This document shows positions 13,501-24,395 of a stretch of 64,000 nucleotides of DNA, in pieces. Source of the stretch: Hydractinia symbiolongicarpus. Its lineage: Eukaryota; Cnidaria; Hydrozoa; Anthoathecata; Hydractiniidae. Where the stretch lies: NCBI RefSeq assembly GCF_029227915.1, contig NC_079878.1, forward strand, positions 26,809,501-26,873,500. The letters run 5' to 3'. The position numbers and the translations under genes were made by a program. How positions within the stretch are numbered: position 1 is the first letter of the stretch; each line of letters opens with the position of its first letter. The notes below the pieces were generated by a model that was given only the letters and a program-made list of their open reading frames with translations, had not been told where the DNA came from and ran no database searches.

Positions 13501-14414
13501 GTCTACGGTAATGTGAAATTAAAAGTCACTGCTCACAACTACTTTTTTTGGCTCACAGAGAGACGGCGAATATAATTAATAGACTAGTCATTAGCGGCCT
13601 TTAAATTCCATCTCCGTATTTTGGCTTCCGTAACCATTTCGTGCATGTTTGGCACGAAGTGATCTTGACAGCAATATTAAAGATAGATAATCATAAAGAT
13701 ACCTACTGCGTTCTTACCTAGCTACATTATGGTACGACTTAAATTGTTTGCCTTTTATATTGCGTTATGAATACGTAACCCCCACGGGTTACATACAAAT
13801 GGAAAAATATATGAGCTTATTGTAAAACAACATTTTAGTAAAAACACATTTTGTTGACACTATTGAACTTCAATATACCACTGGCAATGACGTTCACTGA
13901 GGCTAAAGACTTACTTTATTTCTTCAGTAGTCCTCTTAAAACGTTTTGTTGCAGTGTAAACCGCTTTTTTATATTACCGTTATTAACTATGTAACGTCGC
14001 TATTTTTGTAAATCAGTTATCAATTACCTCCCAAACTAATCCTAATTACGTTTTCTTTTTTTTTCTTTTTGTAATATCAAAACAGCTGTATACACCATGA
14101 CAAATATATGAGATCTTTCATTTTTCGTTTGCAGTACATGTCTTATGATATATTGTCACCATTATTAGCTCCATTAGCGAAATTTACCTGAATAGTTGGT
14201 GGGTAGTGGGAAAATTTCAAATGCGCTTAAATAACATTCTATCGTATTAAAAGTTCCTATGGGAACAAAAGAAGCAGGTGATAATGTGTTCTTCTTTTTA
14301 AGTTTTTAATATATATATATATACATCTATACAGTATAATATTATAGAGAAAAAAAATAAAGAAAAAACAAATAAAGAGTACATAGATAAGATAAAAATT
14401 AAATTAAACACACA
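10501..14414. other. Intergenic DNA upstream of the GPCR
   Basis: No gene can be supported. A 71-codon minus-strand frame at 12905-13120 (…QLVKFFKVDLTHSIWNKQ…) has protein-like composition but no recognised domain and no clear splice partners. A 117-codon plus-strand frame at 11854-12207 looks random. A TA-rich run (14309-14345) lies about 70-100 bp before the GPCR start codon. Confidence 0.4.
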
Positions 14415-16522
14415 ATGTCGTTTTATACAACGACATTACCGTTAACAACAGATTTAATTAAAAACTTCACATCATACGGAGTGGCACCGTGCAATCTTCC
14501 AAAGGCAAGATCATTGGAGGATGTGTCGTACGCTATATATATGATACTGGTGTTGGTATCTAGTGTACTTGGTAACTGCATGGTCCTACTGGTTGTGACA
14601 ATGTCATCGTTGCTTCGTAGCCGTGTGACGTTCTACTTCATAGCTAGCCTGGGTAGGAAACCATTTAATTTTTTTGTAACACTTCAAGTGTTGTTTAACA
14701 TTTACTTTCGAGTGTTTGTTTTATTTTCATTTTTAATTACGATTTATACGCACTTCCTGTACGAATTTTGACTTGCGGTTTTCAGCATTCGAACTGCCCT
14801 GACATGTAGATTTTAAAAATTGGCTTGGAATTCTCGTAAAGTCACGGCAAAGGAGACATGAACAGATACATGCCATATTGACCCCTTAATTTCACCAGTA
14901 TACTAACACTTTCTTGAATTTTAAATCACATTGTCCAATTCATTCATTTTAGCTTGCTCTGATTTTGCACTTGCAATATTCCAAATCCCATTCAGAATAT
15001 CTTTGAAGTTAAATCACAATCGGTTTTGTCACGAATTGCCGGCTTGTTACATCATGTTGATATCAGATGCATTTGGAAATGTGGCAAGCATTCTGAATTT
15101 GTTTCTGATATCTATCGACAGGTATGCACTTTGTAGTACCTGTAACGAGAATATACTCGTAGCAAGAAAACTCTTTATAATGCATTTTTGACATTTTCAG
15201 TTACGTGTTTTAGAAATACCAGACCTTAAACAATCCGGTATAGAAGCTATTTTAATGTTGTTGTTTTTATATTTGTGTAACACATGGTATTCTGTCTATG
15301 CATTGTATTCATATGAACTGTTTTTGTCTACAGAAAATATATTCTAATAAAATTAAGTCGGAATAGACGTAAGTCGTTGATTAAATGATATAAAACTTTC
15401 ACTTTGATTATTTACACCAACAATCAGGAAAATTAAATACTGCAGTTAGCATTTCTGTGTGACAGCTTCTCTGTGGTTTAGAGGGACAATAAGTGGGCTC
15501 CATTATGTTGAGTTTTTATCTTGTTACAATATACTAAGCACAGATATATTAAGATATGGACTTTTTAAATGTCCTTTCAAAGCAGAGTGGCAACCTTGTC
15601 TCAACACTAAGTGGCGCGTGCTTAAAACCAACAGCATATTCGATTTTGAGTCACTTCTGAAGAAATGGGTTTTCAACAATATCATTTTTTTTTAATTTTA
15701 TATAGGTTTATTGCGATAAAATTTCCATTTCGTTACAACGACTTGCTATCGAAAACTCGTGTGAAGTACCTCATTTCTGCTGTCTGGATAATATCTGCCT
15801 TATGGGCTTTTACTGGTATATTTAACTGGAAAAAGAAAGAAGGGGATAGCGTATTTGGAATCTCAATCTCAAGAAGTTGTTTGAACAGCAACTACTACTT
15901 TTATGCTACGTCATTTTTTGGCATTTACATACCAGTTCTTGTAGCGATTACCATTGCATACCTGGCCATTCTCCACGTCGCCTTAACGCAAATACGAGCA
16001 ATTGAAGCAAGCACTGTCGCCCTTCCAACACAAAGGACTCTTCTTAATGCAGGCAATAACTCGCCTCGTACGGAAAAAATGAATAAGCGCAGAAAAAGGA
16101 CACTGAACAAGGAGTTAAAGGCAACAAAGTCAGTTGCAATAGTCTACTTGGCGTTTGTCATATGCTGGTTACCAAGTTGCGTTATCAACATTATCATTAT
16201 GATTGACAATATTTTTATAAGCATGAGAAGCGACAACGAGAAATTGTTCCTTTTTATATATTATTTCTTCATTGAAATTCTACCCAACACCAACACGATG
16301 GTAAATCCACTTATCTATAGCTTCTCAAATCAACAATTTAGGTCAGCATTTAAGACAGTCTACTTCAAGTTACTTGGTAGATATTCAAATGCATTTTACT
16401 CTCAACAGTCTCCTCGTACCTACGGAAGTGCTGATTTATCGATATCCGCGTCACCATCGATGAGTCCTTATCACGGAGAAAATCAGAAAATGGATACCAT
16501 TGCCATCTGGAAACCAGATTGA
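14415..16522 (+). CDS. Class A GPCR, adenosine-receptor-like (3 exons, 407 aa)
   Basis: Coding exons are 14415-14652, 14953-15121 and 15706-16522. Introns begin GTAGGA (phase 1) and GTATGC (phase 2) and end TTTTAG and TATATAG. The joined frame is open and ends in TGA. Seen: GN in TM1 (residues 53-54), SLACSD with Asp83 in TM2, DRF in place of DRY after TM3 (135-137), Trp163 in TM4, Cys194 in the second extracellular loop, Pro212 in TM5, CWLP in TM6 (289-292), NPLIY in TM7 (336-340), and an N-terminal NFTS glycosylation site. The segment after DRF (IAIKFPFRYNDLLSKTR), the TM6 start (KATKSVAI) and NTNTMVNPLIYSF resemble vertebrate adenosine receptors more than amine or peptide receptors. It should therefore be a plasma-membrane G-protein-coupled receptor; the ligand is inferred, not shown. 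The Asn at the TM6 ligand position (CWLPxxxxN) is kept, but the TM7 His of adenosine receptors is Asn here. Length is normal. Confidence 0.92.
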
Positions 16523-18938
16523 CGTTATCCATAATTATTATTGTTAGAACTGTCAAGACTAAACAGACATGAAGTGAAAACGTAAGCATGTTTTGCAAAT
16601 TCTGCCCGATTCGTCTGATCCATGACAGAAATATGATGTTACGGTAACTTTGAAGTATGGTTAATACGCAGATTAAATAAATAATAAAAAGATACACAAT
16701 GACATTTGTGTCTGCACACTTTAAAAAAACGAATGTGTAAGTATAGAAATTGAAACATGTTTGTTATTCTTTGTACTTCAAATGTCTCCTGCTCGTACAA
16801 TATGGCTATATGCAACGCACAGTGTCACACTAGCCAGGAAAACAGAACGTTAAATTATGTCTAGGAAAAACGTTCGATCCATTTCTATGAACACTTGTCA
16901 GTGGGGTTTGTGTCGTGATAATTCAAGAATAAAAAGTATTTCAACTGCTTTTATCGATGTGGGAAAGCCTTAATATTTTAGAAACTATATCCTATCAAAA
17001 CACAATTTTATATATATATTAATAAATTCGTTTTTTTTCATATTTACCTATTCCTATTCTTGCAAGTATTAACCGTCTTAGTTATTGGCGGGAAACTTTC
17101 GAAGAGAATGTTTTGTAAAATTCGTATCCACTTGCAAGTTAAAACAGGCGAGAAAAAAGGCTCCACAAACAGACGAGCGTAAGTGAGTATGTTTTGGTGA
17201 CAATATTGCCCGGTCTCATTTGTAAATAAAGATATTGAAAGGTAAAGAATTTGTAATATCTTTACATATTTGACATATTCCAGAAACTACTCGTTCAACT
17301 ATTGCGTTATATCATAGAGAAGTCAAGGCATATAGGTGTATTCCTACAGAATTGTAAAAGCCTCATTGTTGGGGGTCTCTTTTTTTAGTGAAACAATGGG
17401 CCGTTTAAGGTAAGAAAAAAAACAAATTTGTTTCTAGAGATTTTTTTCTGAAACAAATGCCAGTTATACTACGTACATTTTATCAAAGTCGTACAATTTT
17501 GTTTGAGTCTCTCAAATTTTAAAAATTCAAAAAAATTTTAAATTGATTTAAGTTGAGCAAGCATCAAAATAGGTCACGAAACGTTTTATTACCTAATTAT
17601 TTTATTTCTCTATGTTGTTTGGTCCTCACAATCAGCGATAATACAAACTATTACCTTAGAAATAATGAAAAAACTGTGTTCAAAAAAATCTAAAGAGACC
17701 TGGGTACAATAGTACATTAAAGAACAGGAAGAAATTATAATGCACAAATCTTTCCTCACTTTTCTGAAATTACCCTAAATTATTATAGGACGAAGTAAAT
17801 TGATTTAGGGAGTGCACTAGGTACCCTAACAGATAAAAAAAAAAATTAGAAAAAAGAGTTTTGACTTCTTATAATTATTAACTCCCTTGTATAGATATGA
17901 CGAAACCACGTGTAAGACTTAAATTTTCTAAAAGAAGATGATGTCACACCTTCGAGTATAGACAATCAAACTCTAATTTTCCCTTTCGCTACTCCGGGAT
18001 TTATTTTTTTTAAATTTTTTGCAATTTAAAAAATGAATAGTTCTACATTGTCTGAATAAGTTAAAAATTGCTTATTGTCGTTTTCGAGCTTACTTTTGGT
18101 ACACTTCATGGTTAAAAGGTTTATTCAGATGTAAATTCAGATGTACATTTTACAATTCCCGATTTTATATTTGGCTTATTCACAAGAATGCTGACGTATA
18201 CAAAAAATAACTACGATGATTTATTCCGCTGTGAATAGTATAACAGTGTTATAGACCAAGATGTTAAAAAGTTTGGAACACAGTTCTTTTTGAAGAACAT
18301 GTCAGTCAGTCAAACAACTATACTAAGCAAAGAAGCACTTCAGTTCCATCCCAAATACCAAAGTAGGTTTTTATAATCTGAAGGTGTTGGTACATATATC
18401 CAGATGTTATTTATCCAGTCTTTGTACTCCCGCGTGTGGTTCAGAACGCAACAAAAAAACTTTTTCCTGCCTCGCAAACCAATAAGTCAAGTAAATAGCT
18501 AGCTATATTAAGTGAGTATTTTTACATCTAGTTGGCACAATAGCACAACATTTTTTTCAAACGTTTTAACAAGGACATTAATTGTATTTTATTGTGGATA
18601 GGTTTTCTGGTATATTTTAATCGTTGCAATATGTTTACTTTTTATTGCTTGAACTTAAATTTCTGTGCGCCATTTTTGATTGCATAACGCATTACTTATG
18701 ACGCTTTGCATGTTTTAGTCCTATATTAGCTAAAAGCGTTAACGATACCAGGGTATTTTTAGCCGCCTTCTCTCATATCAAAAAGACAAAAAAACCTGGA
18801 AATAGGAGTGGATTTGGTACAAAATTAACGTGCTCGTTATAAATAAGCGTCAATAACTAAAGAAATTAAGCGCTGTGTACACCTGTTTCGTTTTTAAAAT
18901 GTACAAAACGCTATTTTTGAAGGTTAAAAATAATTTAA
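16523..18938. other. No gene seen between GPCR and MITE
   Basis: The GPCR 3' flank has aataaa on the plus strand near 16675, a plausible polyadenylation signal. The rest is AT-rich with poly-A/T runs and no supportable feature. Confidence 0.45.
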
Positions 18939-19006
18939 CCCTATTCGGTCCCGGGGGATTCCCGTTAGTATGATAATATGTTCAAAAAACGTCGCACCGA
19001 ATAGGG
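18939..19006. mobile_element. 68-bp internally deleted piggyBac-type MITE
   Basis: Starts CCCTATTCGGTC right after TTAA (18935-18938) and ends with the inverted match ACCGAATAGGG. Its ends match those of the 723-bp element at 26677-27399. The right flank is TTGT rather than TTAA. It is a non-autonomous copy with almost no interior left. Confidence 0.8.
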
Positions 19007-19451
19007 TTGTGAACCTAAAAAGAATCAGATGGTATCCTTAAAGGTTACGAGAATGTTCAGTAAATGACCCTGCATGACCGTGAATTTGATCCAATAAATT
19101 CACCTACTAGAGATCTGGCTTTAGTAAAAGTTATTCATGGGTGCGTTTTTTAAGAAAATAAGATCGTAAAATTATGCTGCTATTTTGATAATAAATTTTA
19201 CAACCCAGGTTTCAGGTCTTCTTACTTTTAGTGATTACGGCTTTGGCATGTTTCACCCCATAAGCAAATGATTTACTCGGCGGAATGAAGCTACATGCAC
19301 TGACAATATTATCAGAGTCAAATTGATTCGAAAGTAAGAGTTATTTTACGATGCCTATTTCGACACTAATTACCGAGTCAATTTGACTCTACGGACGAGT
19401 ATTTCAGAAATGACACTGAGAGAGTATTTACATTAAAATGACGCTGAAAAA

Positions 19452-19620
19452 AGAGTATTTTCCAAATGACACTGAAAAAAGACTCGGTATAGGCACTGTA
19501 AAAAATGACTCCGGAAAAGTAGTCATTATGATCCGGCAAAACGAGTATTTTCCGAATAACACGGAAAAAAGAGTCGGTATAGGCACTGTCAAAATGACTC
19601 CAGAAAAGGATTCACTTCAC
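19452..19620 (+). repeat. Two-copy tandem repeat, ~90 bp unit
   Basis: The unit gagtattttcc-aa-acac-gaaaaaaga-tcggtataggcactgt-aaaatgactcc-gaaaag occurs twice, starting near 19455 and 19542. The 87-codon open frame at 19438-19701 reads through both copies and repeats the words EYFPN and GIGTVK. With no domain or neighbour evidence I regard that frame as a by-product of the repeat. Confidence 0.7.
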
Positions 19621-19701
19621 CGGCAAAGCGAGTCATTTTGTTGGGGAATTTCAAAGAATAAAACAACTTCTCTTGTAAGAAAAAAGTTACTTTCTTTATA
19701 A

Positions 19702-20701
19702 AAATATTAATTATTTGGAACAATTGTTAAGTAAATATTTATATTACATTAATAAAATATATACTATCTGTATAAAATATCTAAATATACAACATTTTTA
19801 AAAAATTTTTTTAGCGCATTAACTGTTAGATTTGACATCGCTAAGATACAGATTTTAAGTAATGAACAAACAAAATGAACAAAAAATTGTACAATTAAAC
19901 TTTAAACTTTTTACTGTGAAATTATTCTAAAAAAACATAATAGGAACTATAACGCAAATTTTAAATCATATAGAATATTATTTTAAATACAAGTCAAGAA
20001 TGACAAAACTTCTTATTTGTTACGTCCTTTAAAAATTTATATTAGGAATAAATAATAAATAAATATTAAATAATAGGAATTATGACGCAAATTTTTAATT
20101 ATCATGAACAAGTCAAGAATGACAAAATTTCTCACTCGTCACTATGCTAAATATTAAGAAAAATTTTTAAAATAAACTTATAAAAGAACAACTGTGTATT
20201 ATAATATGGAACACACTAATCGCTGTTATACAATTTTACTACCGCTACCAATCGTGGATCTTATTTTTATATTCCTTAATTTGATCGTTTCCTTTTATAC
20301 ATATTATCTTATATATTATATAGTATTGCAGATAAAATTAAAATTGAACTCATACCCTTTTGCAATACTAAATGTCCTAAAAGTTCTTTTTTATAAGAAT
20401 AACGCTTGTAAAGACTCGAAATTTTGACAATTGTCAGTCTCAAGATCGGAATTTCAAAATTTCTTCAAAATAACCAAAATAGCGTTTGGGAAAATATTAA
20501 TTTGAAGCATATTTTTGCATGTAGACATGCTTCTAGAATTCGAATCTTTTTTCCTAAACATTATGATCATCTATAAACGTTCTTGTAATAATAAAACAAC
20601 TTGTAGTCTAGATATATAATGGGTGATATTATTAGAGAATCTTTACCTTTCAAGGTGGTACAACATCCTCTATTATATGCCTGGACTATTATATAAAACT
20701 G
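19702..20701. other. No gene seen; very AT-rich
   Basis: Downstream flank of the SAMD3-like gene. Contains AT-rich runs and a small imperfect duplication (aaataggaactataacgcaaatttt near 19940 and near 20070). No coding signal. Confidence 0.45.
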
Positions 20702-21801
20702 CTAAACACTATTCATTATATTTTTTACCAGGTGAGAAACTTTGGTGTTGGAAGTGTTATCATCCAAACCAAGAATCTCTCGCTGGCAAAATAACAAAGT
20801 TGAAGATAATTTTTTTGGATAGCAGAGGTTAAAAAGGTAAAAAGACGCAAGATATACTTGAAAAGCAGATATAAAATCTTGCGTTTGAGCAACTACTTGT
20901 CCATCTACTAAAATCTTGTAGTTTTCACATGAAACTGCTCCAACCAATGTTTTTACTTTTGAATCACATTCAATTTGGGGAAAGTTTCTTCCTCCAAACA
21001 CACTAAAAAGCAAAGTACCATCTTCGCGCAACAATGACGTCAGCAATATACAGGCCAAACGTTCAGCGTAACCTAAAAACGAAAAATTACCGGTCTTAGG
21101 CATAAACCTCAATGTTTCAATCGGTTTTTGCCCACAATAATTTAAGATCTTAAGGTACATCCAATAGTTTCAAAATACATACCAGACTCAGCTTCCACGC
21201 TTATAGATTCAATCTCATCCATCACGGTATCGATCCTAAATGACTTTGGTGGTTTCATCTGCAATATTTTTTTAGTCGTTGAAGTGTTGAAGTAATGAGA
21301 CCAACGTACTACAATGTCAATTTCCGTGAGACGTTTGAATTCTTCGACAATCTAAATAACAATAAAAAGTGTTTTAAAGTGATTATCGTCACAAAATGAA
21401 GTTTTAGTGATTGTTTTAAGATGAAAAATATAACTTTTGCAATGCAGAACTTAAATTCTCCTTCCCAATTAAACAAGCCGTGTTTGCCAACACTAATGAA
21501 TACAACATTTTGACAACTTGGCTCATATACATAAAATGAAAACAACTGAATGACTGAATTACCTGTACGGGATCAGCTAAAATCGGATACTCGTCCATAA
21601 TTTCTGTAACTGATTTTCTTAACTCCAATATGTCTTTTCTTCTTGCTGGAAACGTTTTGTCCATAGAAAGTTGTACAACGCTTTGCTTTCGACTATAGGG
21701 AAGTAGATGGAACTGCTTCAGTAACCTCTGTCTGTAAACTTCCATGGTGCGGTCATCTTCGCCAACTGGTATATCAGGACTAAAGTTTTTCACACCCCAA
21801 A
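20702..21801 (-). CDS. SAMD3-like protein, C-terminal part (3 exons seen)
   Basis: Minus-strand exons are 21801-21563, 21351-21183 and 21072-20702, joined by GT/AG introns of 211 and 110 bp. The phases agree and give about 259 codons. The first exon carries NFSPDIPVGED and later MDKTFPARRKDIL. The last carries the VDGQVV, then YLASFYLFNLCYPKKL block. This order (…NFLP…GE…, M.KTF..RR.EI, then a V(D/E)Gxxv…LfxLxYpxxL C-terminus) is what I know from animal proteins annotated as SAM-domain-containing protein 3-like; their molecular role is poorly known. The first visible exon needs an upstream exon ending in phase 1. I could not find it, nor a SAM domain; the secreted-protein gene P1 begins only 124 bp upstream. 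The gene may have 5' exons beyond P1, or may be a truncated copy. The last intron is easily missed because the frame before it stays open for 30 codons. Confidence 0.7.
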
Positions 21802-21924
21802 CTCACAGAATACAACTATTATTTCAAAGATAAATAAATATATATATTAAAATTTGTTAAATAATTCCATTTCTAGTGTTTTTATTACCACTTCTGGGTA
21901 GCAATACAACATTACTTATAAAAT

Positions 21925-23683
21925 TTACTGCAGTTGCTTGCCAAATAAAAGACAGATGTCAGGTAGCGGCGACTTTTGATTGATAACTTTAAGATATTTG
22001 CATAAAAAAAAATCCTTTTGAATAGAGTGAATAAATTCGATTTCTTTAAACACAGTTAGCAAACGAACATCGGAATCTTTACCATCATATCCACAAACTT
22101 TTAATGGTGTGTTCAAATTAAAATGACCACGTTTTTGTTGACAATCTGAAAGCAATTGCTAAAAAAGTAATGACAATAAACATAACATCAGTCTTTCACT
22201 AACTAAGGCGGTTATAATATGAGATTTTTATCAGAATATATGCAATTCAAAGTAAGAGAGTTTATTGCAAAAGAGCGTGTGTAGTGTATCACTTTGTACA
22301 CATCACACTTAAGTCCTTTTAAAATAAGAAGTATAAGATTTTTTTTGATCGAACGTTGTATTGTAATGTTGTATTTAGATTACTGTAGTACGCGTTGTAT
22401 TATCAATAATGTAACAAAGTTATATAGTCGAGGGGGAATACAGAGCCAGTCTTTGGGACGAATTTACCCCAATGACGTTAAACCTTTGGTTGTTTTACTT
22501 TACTTACTTAAATTCTTGCTAAAGCACTAATAAGCAGTAGAAATGTTATGTGTTAGAACTTATTTCTACGTTTTATGTAAGCAAATTGTCATCTACTTTT
22601 AGTTTATTTAATACAAAAAGCGTTTCAAAAACAGTCGAAGAAACTGTCTCAAAAATTTCGGGAATTACAAAGTGTGACATGGTTGGATTACAACGTGCGA
22701 CAGGTTGAGGGATTACAAAGTATGACATAAAAGGATTACAAACTACGATAAGTTTTGAGATTATAAAGTGCAGCAAAATTGGATTATAAAGTGCGGCAGG
22801 ATTACAAGGTGATACACTACACAGCGTATAATGTTCCAACCCTGTATTTTTCCAAACAAACGTAAAATAACCTTACTTCATCAGCTGTTTGAAAAGCATT
22901 CTTGCTTTTAACAAGGATAGACTTCATCTTTATCACCTTTGACAAATAATAATATAATTTTCTTGGAATTATAAAGTGATATAATCACCCTGTAAGAGGA
23001 GAAACCATTTTCACGAGACCATATGTCATAATTATCACCATATCTGCAATTGTTTTTGCAGAGTTTTACTCCTTTTGTAAGTAGCTCCTTTTCCTAAAAA
23101 ACAACATGTTAGCAATCAATATATTATATAATATTGTAATATTTTTTAGACAGATTTGTGTATGCATTAAGCTGTAGAATCCGGACAAACTCACTTTCGG
23201 AAATTTCCTTTAAAGTCTGAAACATAGGCTAAATTGTCACAGAAGAATTTCCACCTTGAACGGCACATAAAACATTTTTCTGTAAAAAGGATAAAATGTA
23301 AATAACTGAATTTCGGTTTTCGTTTGTGAATTTTAGGTCTTTGATTTCATTGATCATGCTTTTACAAAGGAAATATTCTTACCATATGTTTTGCTAAGCT
23401 TTGAATGACACCTTCGTTGTCCTCCAGTACTTTGTTCAACACTTCTAAAATATCAATCGCACTGCAAATCACACGTGCTTCGCTAAGAATTACGTAGTCT
23501 GTAACAATAACGGCACATGCCATACCTAGGATAAAACAAGATATATTATCGGCACAAGAACGCGACATAAAATGAATATGTGGTGTAGTCATAGCCAAGC
23601 CAAAATCTGGTATTGTCTTAAATAATTCTTAAATCGAGCTTAGAATGTTGCTCACCCATAAGAATTTTAATCATAAACTCCAT
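21925..23683 (-). pseudogene. P1: secreted six-Cys helical protein, paralogue 1, exon 4 deleted
   Basis: Exons are 23683-23656 (28 nt, phase 1 end), 23525-23383 (143 nt), 23093-22989 (105 nt), a remnant of exon 4 at about 22950-22877, and 22158-21925 (78 codons with stop). Exon 1 plus the start of exon 2 encode a signal peptide beginning MEFMIKILMGMACAVIV. Exon 3 holds LCKNNC and YDIW; exon 5 starts QLLSDCQQ and contains CGYDGKDSDVRLLTVFKEI. Layout and phases match P2 (28290-29594). However, intron 3 and the first half of exon 4 are missing: only 38 bases separate the exon 3 end from the YLSKV coding stretch, in a different frame, and reading through meets a stop. Skipping from exon 3 to exon 5 would stay in frame but lose the central helices. 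I therefore call it a probable pseudogene. Role of the family: see P2. Confidence 0.7.
22660..22818. repeat. Degenerate minisatellite ggattacaaagtgygaca in P1 intron 4
   Basis: About seven units of 18-26 bp start ggattacaa or ggattataa and continue with agtgygaca-like text. A further unit (ggaattataaagtgatat) sits at 22975-22992, at the deletion scar of P1 exon 4. The 88-codon minus-strand frame across it (22839-22573), with repeated CNP…FVIP words, is a translation of the repeat. Confidence 0.8.
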
Positions 23684-24128
23684 CTCTGTTTGTATTTTCT
23701 TGTATTTCTTATACCTCGGTTCAGGTTTAGGATTTTTGTGTCATTTTTGAAAGATATCCTTCTTTTATTTAAAAAATAACAAAAAATCCCCTCCTTATTT
23801 TCCACGTATTTATCAACGAACAGAATATCGAAAAATGTATGCGTTTAAAATATGTACAAATTTGATTTAACTCTACACTATTGTCTTACATGATGTAAAA
23901 ATTATGCTTACTTTTTATTTTGACCCATGTTTCAGGACTTCAGCTATGTTTCTCTATTTTTCTCAATAGTGTTAACGAGGTTGACATATCTTTGCAGGGA
24001 ATGTTTAGTAATTAGTCAGTTTTTATGGACTATTTTCATTAATTATGATGTTAGAAAGTAAAATCATTTTTCCCCTATAGTTGCTCTGTAGACGAATAAC
24101 TCGGTGCATTGAAGTTATCAAAAAACGA
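23684..24128. promoter_or_regulatory. 5' flank of P1
   Basis: Upstream side of the P1 start codon. AT-rich, with no convincing TATA box or factor site I would defend. No gene. Confidence 0.25.
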
Positions 24129-24395
24129 ATCAGTATCCCTCAGTTGGTTACTGTTTATTTTTTTCTCATATGCATAACCGAGTGGTAAGATTATCTAGAA
24201 ACTTGGGAATCATTATGACAAATTAGGATAAATAACACCCTTTTATATGTCTTTATATAGGTATCAGTATCCCTCAGTTGGTTACTGTTTATTTTTTTCT
24301 CATATGCATAACCGAGTGGTAAGATTATCTAGAAACTTGGGAATCATTATGACAAATTAGGATAAATAACACCCTTTTATATGTCTTTATATAGG
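24129..24395. repeat. Perfect 134-bp tandem duplication
   Basis: The block starting atcagtatccctcagttggt at 24129 recurs at 24263 and runs to tatatagg at 24261 and 24395. I see no mismatch between the two copies, so the duplication is recent or is an assembly artefact. No coding content. Confidence 0.92.

Noticed and set aside
16365-16697. 110-codon minus-strand frame
   Set aside because: Antisense to the 3' end of the GPCR; no domain.
21073-21182. Apparent frameshift in the SAMD3-like gene
   Set aside because: The open frame before 21072 is intronic. GTATGT at 21182 and TTTTTAG at 21073 remove it and keep phase 1.
22573-22839. 88-codon frame with repeated CNP and FVIP words
   Set aside because: It is a translation of the minisatellite in P1 intron 4.
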